A stretch of 35,889 nucleotides of DNA from Thermomicrobiaceae bacterium (GTDB lineage: Bacteria; Chloroflexota; Chloroflexia; Thermomicrobiales; Thermomicrobiaceae), in the NCBI GenBank assembly GCA_014874455.1, contig JADBJL010000043.1, positions 1 through 35,889 of the forward strand, given 5' to 3'. The notes under the pieces were generated by a model that saw only the letters and a list, made by a program, of their open reading frames with translations, had not been told where the DNA came from and made no database searches. How positions within the stretch are numbered: position 1 is the first letter of the stretch; each line of letters begins with the position of its first letter. The position numbers and the translations under genes were made by a program. Positions 31,089-35,889 of this stretch are shown piece by piece.

Positions 31089-32702
31089 ATGACCATGGGG
31101 TTGAATGACCAGCAAGAACAGCGCCTCGCAAAGTTGCGCACCCTGCGTGAGCAGGGTCTCGATCCCTACCCACCGCGTGCCCTCCGGACGCACAGCGCTG
31201 CAGAAGCGCTCGCCCGCTTCACGGCCATCGAACCATCGCTCGGCGGGGAGCCAGATCCAGAGGTGGTCGCGGTAGTGGGCAGGGTCGTCGCCATACGCGA
31301 CCTGGGCCGCATCGTCTTCTGCCACATCCGGGACGGCTCGGGAGCGATTCAGATCTACCTGCGGCGAGACCTGCTCGGTGACGAGCGACTCGCCTGGTTC
31401 AAGCGATTCATCGATCTCAACGACTTCATCGAGGTTCAAGGACACCTCTTCCGCACGCGAACAGGTGAAATCTCAGTTCAAGTACAGGAGTTCCGCCTGC
31501 TCACCAAGGCGCTCAACCCGCCGCCCGATAAGTGGCGAGGGCTCAGCGATGTCGAGACGCGCTACCGTCAGCGGTATGTCGACCTCCTGACCAACGAGCA
31601 GGTGCGCCGCATCTTCGTCGTGCGTGCGCAGCTCATCCGCGCTCTCCGGCGCTACCTGGATGAGCGAGGCTTCCTCGAGGTCGAGACGCCGACGCTGCAG
31701 CCGATCTACGGTGGCGCGGCTGCGAGGCCCTTCACGACCTACTATCACGCGCTCGACCAGACCTTCTACCTCCGCATCTCCGACGAGCTCTACCTCAAGC
31801 GGCTGCTGGTCGGCGGGTATGAGCGGGTGTACGAGATCTGCAAGGACTTCCGCAACGAGGGGATCGATGCACGCCATTCCCCCGAGTTCACCATGCTCGA
31901 ATTCTACGCCGCCTATTGCGACTACCTGGACGTCATGCAGATGTGTGAGGAGATGGTCGTCTACGCGGCCGAGCAGGCGCTGGGCACGCTGGTCATCCCC
32001 TGGGGGGAACATACTCTCGACCTCACGCCCCCGTGGCGGCGGGTCTCGCTGCGTGAGGCCCTGATCGAGTACACGGGCATCGACTTTCTGCAAGTCACTG
32101 ATCAGGCCGAGCTCTATGCTCGTGCCCGCGCTCTCGGTGCCGATGTCCAGCCCACCACGGTGTGGCCACGGATCCTCGACGAGTTGCTGAAGTCGTTCGT
32201 CCGGCCTCGGCTGATCCAACCCACCTTCGTCTACGACTACCCCGTCGAGCTCTCACCGCTCGCCAAGCGGAAGCCGGACGACCCGCGCCTGGTCGAACGT
32301 TTCCAGCTCTTCATCGGCGGACTGGAGCTGGCCAACGCCTACACTGAATTGAACGATCCCCTCGATCAGCTCGCTCGCTTCCTGGAACAGGCGCGCGACC
32401 GCGAGCTCGGCGATGAGGAGGCGATGCCGGTCGACGAGGACTTCATCAACGCTCTCATGTACGGCATGCCACCGACCGGTGGCTTCGGTCTCGGGATCGA
32501 CCGCCTCGTGATGTTGTTCACGAATCAGCAGAACATCCGAGAAGTTATCCTTTTCCCCCAGCTTCGAGTCAAGCCGGAGATGACCGGGTTAGCGGAGGCT
32601 CTAACTCCCTATCTCGACCTGGTGGTCGCCACACCGACGATGCCGACGCTTTCCGGGAGAAGCTCGTCAGCCGACGACGGGAGCGACAGCTCGCACGACT
32701 GA
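31089..32702 (+). CDS. lysS: lysyl-tRNA synthetase, class II
   Basis: 537 residues; GAGGAGC precedes the ATG. It attaches lysine to tRNA-Lys using ATP. An N-terminal OB-fold anticodon-binding domain (VVAVVGRVVAIRDLGRIVF, EVQGHLFRT) is followed by the class II core: motif 1 around RGFLEVETPTLQPIYGG, motif 2 FRNEGIDARHSPEFTMLEFY, and motif 3 GFGLGIDRLVMLF. The C-terminal 25 residues (SGRSSSADDGSDSS) are a polar tail not usual in LysS. It ends 37 bases before the converging AI-2E gene and no hairpin is seen between them. Confidence 0.95.
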   Translation: MTMGLNDQQEQRLAKLRTLREQGLDPYPPRALRTHSAAEALARFTAIEPSLGGEPDPEVVAVVGRVVAIRDLGRIVFCHIRDGSGAIQIYLRRDLLGDERLAWFKRFIDLNDFIEVQGHLFRTRTGEISVQVQEFRLLTKALNPPPDKWRGLSDVETRYRQRYVDLLTNEQVRRIFVVRAQLIRALRRYLDERGFLEVETPTLQPIYGGAAARPFTTYYHALDQTFYLRISDELYLKRLLVGGYERVYEICKDFRNEGIDARHSPEFTMLEFYAAYCDYLDVMQMCEEMVVYAAEQALGTLVIPWGEHTLDLTPPWRRVSLREALIEYTGIDFLQVTDQAELYARARALGADVQPTTVWPRILDELLKSFVRPRLIQPTFVYDYPVELSPLAKRKPDDPRLVERFQLFIGGLELANAYTELNDPLDQLARFLEQARDRELGDEEAMPVDEDFINALMYGMPPTGGFGLGIDRLVMLFTNQQNIREVILFPQLRVKPEMTGLAEALTPYLDLVVATPTMPTLSGRSSSADDGSDSSHD

Positions 32703-32739
32703 AGGGCCCAAAGCCAGGCCTCGCCGAGCACGCGCCTGT

Positions 32740-33864
32740 CTACCCCGATGGTTCGTCGCCGAGGCGATGATAGAGGTAGCGGAACACGTCACGGCAAATG
32801 GCGGCGAGGGGGACGATGACGATCATGCCGACGATACCCCAGAGCGCCCCACCGACGACGACGAGGAGCATGACCAGAGCTGAGCTCATCTGTACCACGT
32901 GCCCGTGAATACGCGGCACAAGAAGATTGTTTTCCAGTTGCTGGATCACGATGAACGCGACACCGACCAAGAGGAGCTTGGATGGCTCTGTCGCGAGAGC
33001 CACGAGTGCGATGATGATGAATGTCAAGATGGGCCCGAGGATCGGCACGAGCTCGAGGACGCCAGCGATCAGTCCCAGGACAATCGGCTGCCGCATGCCA
33101 ATTATCGCCATTGCGACCCCGGTAGCGACACCGATCACCACGCCGAGTAGGAGCTGGCCGCGAATGTACGCGGCCAGCGTCCGGTCGACGATGCCCACGA
33201 CAGCCCGCACATCATTGCGCCAGGCCTCAGGCCAGAGGCCGTAGAACCAGGCAACGCCACGTGGCTCGTCCTTCAGGACGTAGAACAGCCAGAACGGCAA
33301 GAGCACGACCGCCGAGAAGAACCCGATGGCGACACCGATCGCGTTGAACGTCGTCTTGATGGCACTCTGAACGGCCGAGATGACAAGCGAGCCGAGCCCC
33401 GAGAGGCTGTTCTCGATCTGGTTCTGGAGCTGCGGCGGTACCTCGGCCTGGTACCGCTCGAGCCAGGCGAGGAGCTGCTCGTTCACAGCCGCGATGTACT
33501 GCGGTACCGCCTGGACGAACTGGGTCGTCTGTCTGATCAGTGGTGGTACCAGCAGCATGCCGACGAGCGCCAGCAGCCCTCCCACCGCGATGTAGCTCAG
33601 CAGGATAGCCAGCGTGCGGGCCAGTGATGGAAACCGCGAATGGATCGGGTTGAGCCGTTCCAGAACCGCGACCAGCGGTGCCAGGAGATAAGCGGCGACA
33701 GCGCCCAATGCGAAGGGGACGAGTGCTCCTCGCGCCGCCCACAGCACCCAACCGACAGTGAGCAGTGCGAGAAGCACCATGACCACACGCCGGAAGCGGC
33801 GTGATTCCAGTGGCGACGGAGACCGCGTCGCTGGCGCGGCTCGCGTCGAAACCGGCTCAACCAT
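32740..33864 (-). CDS. AI-2E/PerM family membrane transporter
   Basis: 374 residues from ATG 33864, with AGGAGGG about 11 bases upstream; a longer frame to 33945 is less likely. About eight hydrophobic segments: two near the N-terminus (27-45 and 48-68), one at 85-108, a pair around IGVAIGFFSAVVLLPFWLFYV, and three in the C-terminal half, with the family signature LELVPILGPILTF and the closing ALWGIVGMIVIVPLAA. The extracellular or cytoplasmic loop after TM3 (about 110-165) is hydrophilic, as in the family. Members export autoinducer-2 or act as Na/H antiporters or are of unknown substrate. It lies 84 bases behind a polyamine-type permease on the same strand but probably has its own role. Confidence 0.87.
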   Translation of the reverse strand: MVEPVSTRAAPATRSPSPLESRRFRRVVMVLLALLTVGWVLWAARGALVPFALGAVAAYLLAPLVAVLERLNPIHSRFPSLARTLAILLSYIAVGGLLALVGMLLVPPLIRQTTQFVQAVPQYIAAVNEQLLAWLERYQAEVPPQLQNQIENSLSGLGSLVISAVQSAIKTTFNAIGVAIGFFSAVVLLPFWLFYVLKDEPRGVAWFYGLWPEAWRNDVRAVVGIVDRTLAAYIRGQLLLGVVIGVATGVAMAIIGMRQPIVLGLIAGVLELVPILGPILTFIIIALVALATEPSKLLLVGVAFIVIQQLENNLLVPRIHGHVVQMSSALVMLLVVVGGALWGIVGMIVIVPLAAICRDVFRYLYHRLGDEPSG

Positions 33865-33948
33865 GCGGTCGCGTCCCTCCTGGCTCGCCGGGCACGGTGC
33901 AGCCGGCCAAGGCCTTAGCCGTAATTGTTGCAGATCGGCGGTCATCGA

Positions 33949-34809
33949 CTACAGCTCGCTGCGACCCCGGCGACGAACGAGCTCCGCCGAGAGGAGGACA
34001 AGAACCGAAAACGTGATCAGCATCGAGGAGACTGCCGCGATGGTGGGATCGATCTCCAGCCGCAGCCCCTCGAACATCCGCATCGGCAGCGTCCGCCCCT
34101 GCGCGCCGGCGATGAACAGCGCGACGATCAGCTCATCGAAGGAGGCGATGAAGGCGAAGACCGCCCCGGCAAAGATACCAGGCGCTATTGTCGGTAGAGT
34201 GACGAACCGAAACGTTTGGAGTGGGCTCGCGCCGAGGCTCTGCGCTGCCTGTTCGAGCCGGATATCGAACCCTCTCAGCGTCGCAGTGACGTTCACGATC
34301 ACGTACGGGAGCGCGAGCACGGTGTGGGCCAGCACGAGGCCGAGGAAGGTCTGTACGAGGTGCAAGCGCGCGTACAATCCGTAGACCGCGATCGCCACGA
34401 TGATGGTCGGCACGATGAGCGGCGAAACGATGACCGCGTTGATGAAGTCTTTGCCAGGGAAGTTGCCCCGCACCAGGGCTAACGACGCCGTAATCCCGAG
34501 GATGGTGGCGAGGATCATCACTGTGAAGGCAACTCGAATACTCTGGATCATCGCCGACGTCCAGTCCGACCGGTTGAAGAAATTCTGGTACCACTGAAGC
34601 GAAAATCCAGGAGGTGGAAACGAGAGATACTTGGCCGCGCTGAACGACATCGGGATCACGATGATCACCGGTGCGACCAGGAAGAGGAGTACCAGGCCGC
34701 ACAGCGCCGCGAGCAGCAAACGAGACCAGGAGAAGGCGAAGCGCGGCGGCCGGGCCTGGCGCTCGGCCAGCACCCGTGTGCCTGGACGGGCCACCGGCTG
34801 CACCGTCAT
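33949..34809 (-). CDS. ABC transporter permease, PotC type (spermidine/putrescine-like)
   Basis: 286 residues with six membrane segments, starting at about 30-54 (RLLLAALCGLVLLFLVAPVI). The cytoplasmic EAA loop that binds the ATPase is EQAAQSLGASPLQTF followed by PTIAPGI. The layout matches PotC/YdcV permeases, whose relatives import polyamines, thiamine, Fe or other small ligands. The ATG overlaps the stop of the partner permease (ATGA), so they are made together. An N-terminal tail of about 28 basic residues is longer than usual. Confidence 0.9.
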   Translation of the reverse strand: MTVQPVARPGTRVLAERQARPPRFAFSWSRLLLAALCGLVLLFLVAPVIIVIPMSFSAAKYLSFPPPGFSLQWYQNFFNRSDWTSAMIQSIRVAFTVMILATILGITASLALVRGNFPGKDFINAVIVSPLIVPTIIVAIAVYGLYARLHLVQTFLGLVLAHTVLALPYVIVNVTATLRGFDIRLEQAAQSLGASPLQTFRFVTLPTIAPGIFAGAVFAFIASFDELIVALFIAGAQGRTLPMRMFEGLRLEIDPTIAAVSSMLITFSVLVLLSAELVRRRGRSEL

Positions 34810-35717
34810 GACACGTCACCTCCGAAGATCTTGTCCAGCCCGAGCAAGCGGTTGTAGATCACGAAGATCACCAAGGTCACCGCCAGGAGCACCGTACCGA
34901 GCGCCGCGGCAAACGGGAAATTGAGCTGCGTGCGGATCTGGTCTTCCATGAGCTGCGCGATCATGATGTCTGTCCGCCCGCCCATCAGCGCTGGCGTGAT
35001 AAAGAAGCCCAGTGCCAGGATGAAGACGAGCAGGCTACCTGCCGCGACGCCGGGCAGGCTCAGCGGGAAGAAGACGCGGAGGAACGCCTGGAGCGGCGTC
35101 GCCCCCAAGTTCTGCGCGGCGCGGATCAGGTCGCGGTCGATCCCGCGCATCACCGCGAAGGTCGGCAAGACCATGAACGGCAACAGCACGTGTACCATGC
35201 CGACGAGCACGCCGATGCGGTTGTACATCATCCGCAGCGGCTCATCGATCAGCCCGAGTTCAATCAACCACCGGTTGATCACGCCCTGACGCTGCAGCAG
35301 CACCATCCAGGCGTACGTTCGCACCAGGATGCTCGTCCAGAACGGGATGAGCACCAGGATCAAGAGCAGCCGGGCAGTGCGCGCGCGCAGGGTCGACAGG
35401 AAGTAGGCCAGCGGATAGCCCAGAACCAGGCAGATCGCGGTGACCTGAAGCGCGATCGTGAACGTCGTCCGCATGACCCGCAGGTAGAGGTCGACCTGCA
35501 CGATGCGCTGGTAGTGCGCCAGCGTGAACACGCCCTGGTCGTAGATGCTGGTGACCAGCAGCCGAGCGATCGGGTAAACGAATAGAACCAGCAGGAGGAC
35601 GAGCGCTGGCAGCAGCAAGCCGAAAAGGCCGAGCTGCCTGCGAAGGTACAGTTTTCTCATCCGCGGGTCGACCGCGACTCGAGCGCCTGTGACCGATCGC
35701 GGCGCAGTGACGGCCAC
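34806..35717 (-). CDS. ABC transporter permease, PotB type (spermidine/putrescine-like)
   Basis: 303 residues from GTG 35717, which has GGAGG seven bases upstream. The open frame continues to the sequence edge only because the adapter bases supply a false GTG and MLFRS-like residues, so that extension was removed. Six membrane segments (first at about 30-51, LGLFGLLLPALVLLLVLFVY), EAA loop AAQNLGATPLQAFLRVFFP, and PotB-like PFWTSILVRTYAWMVLL. With the overlapping PotC-type gene it forms the membrane channel. The ATPase and substrate-binding protein are not in the window and are probably upstream, past the right edge. Confidence 0.9.
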   Translation of the reverse strand: MAVTAPRSVTGARVAVDPRMRKLYLRRQLGLFGLLLPALVLLLVLFVYPIARLLVTSIYDQGVFTLAHYQRIVQVDLYLRVMRTTFTIALQVTAICLVLGYPLAYFLSTLRARTARLLLILVLIPFWTSILVRTYAWMVLLQRQGVINRWLIELGLIDEPLRMMYNRIGVLVGMVHVLLPFMVLPTFAVMRGIDRDLIRAAQNLGATPLQAFLRVFFPLSLPGVAAGSLLVFILALGFFITPALMGGRTDIMIAQLMEDQIRTQLNFPFAAALGTVLLAVTLVIFVIYNRLLGLDKIFGGDVS

Positions 35718-35763
35718 CGCAGTACCCTCCCGCGTGATGCGCGTCGCTTTCTGTCGAGGTCTC

Positions 35764-35808
35764 GCGGGCGGCGCGCCACCGTAAAACCGCTCGCTTGCCG
35801 CCGCCCGC
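35764..35808. repeat. GC-rich inverted repeat before the permease operon
   Basis: GCGGGCGGCG (35764-35773) pairs with CGCCGCCCGC (35799-35808) across a 25-base loop, about 45 bases before the PotB-type start on the minus strand. Possible mRNA structure; no known motif. Confidence 0.4.
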
Positions 35809-35828
35809 CCATCACCGTCATTGTCTAC

Positions 35829-35859
35829 TCGGGGCAGGCGGCTCTTTCGCCTGCCCCGA
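35829..35859 (-). terminator. perfect 12-bp hairpin upstream of the permease genes
   Basis: TCGGGGCAGGCG (35829-35840) is the exact complement of CGCCTGCCCCGA (35848-35859), with a 7-base loop. It lacks a U-tract on either strand. Structures like this often follow a binding-protein gene in ABC transporter operons and lower the expression of the permeases. That gene would lie past the sequence edge. Confidence 0.6.
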
Positions 35860-35873
35860 CTCCGTCTATCGCG

Positions 35874-35889
35874 AGATCGGAAGAGCACA
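35874..35889. other. Illumina TruSeq adapter remnant at sequence end
   Basis: The last 16 bases, AGATCGGAAGAGCACA, are identical to the start of the TruSeq read 1 adapter. They are not genomic DNA and should be clipped. Confidence 0.96.

Noticed and set aside
35718-35888. 57-residue N-terminal extension of the PotB-type permease
   Set aside because: Its first codons come from adapter sequence, the rest is non-conserved, and GTG 35717 has a proper ribosome site.
1-35889. CRISPR array, prophage, transposase or integrase
   Set aside because: No regularly spaced repeats, phage structural genes or recombinase motifs were seen; the tRNA genes have no adjacent integrase or duplicated 3' ends.

Overview
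The window looks like a chromosomal piece from a thermophilic or mesophilic Chloroflexota bacterium of the Thermomicrobia type. This is inferred from the very GC-rich codon usage, the GTG/TTG starts, the MglA/roadblock genes, the VanW-type wall protein, the F420-associated LLM and DUF2342 genes, and short palindromic repeats of the GTAGGGGCG type. No taxon is proven. The last 16 bases match the Illumina TruSeq adapter, so the right edge is the end of a read or contig and not a natural boundary.

Layout. (1) 1-3.3 kb: a possible gene tail, a dispersed inverted repeat, then an M81/MlrC-type metallopeptidase and an LLM-class oxidoreductase on the plus strand, followed by a gene-free stretch with two strong hairpin repeats. 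(2) 3.3-13.0 kb, minus strand: a nine-gene catabolic operon. In transcription order it encodes two adjacent acyl-CoA dehydrogenases, a MaoC hydratase, an ADP-forming acyl-CoA synthetase, a metallophosphoesterase, two SDR dehydrogenases, an SCP2-type thiolase without the nucleophilic Cys, and a DUF35 partner. Together these could activate an acyl chain, dehydrogenate it, hydrate it, oxidise it and cleave it. The gene set resembles the actinobacterial cholesterol side-chain (igr) module. (3) 13.3-15.2 kb: tRNA-Leu(GAG), tRNA-Val(TAC) and tRNA-Phe(GAA), a stand-alone DUF2090 aldolase-like gene, and tRNA-Gln(CTG).

(4) 15.3-21.7 kb, plus strand: hflX, then roadblock - purM - roadblock-like - mglA-like GTPase - HD phosphohydrolase - purH, which mixes a small-GTPase signalling set with purine synthesis. 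(5) 21.3-27.8 kb, minus strand: VanW/G5 wall protein, DUF2342 zincin, NurA nuclease, a stand-alone HAS-barrel protein and an unusual Fe-S uracil-DNA glycosylase. The last three form a DNA-repair set. (6) 27.9-32.7 kb, plus strand: ridA, an M28-like peptidase, tRNA-Val(CAC), greA and lysS. (7) 32.7-35.9 kb, minus strand: two spermidine/putrescine-type ABC permeases followed by an AI-2E/PerM family membrane protein; the rest of the transporter lies beyond the right edge.

Most starts were set from visible Shine-Dalgarno sequences. Several differ from the longest open frame, and hflX has a good Shine-Dalgarno but no canonical start codon after it.
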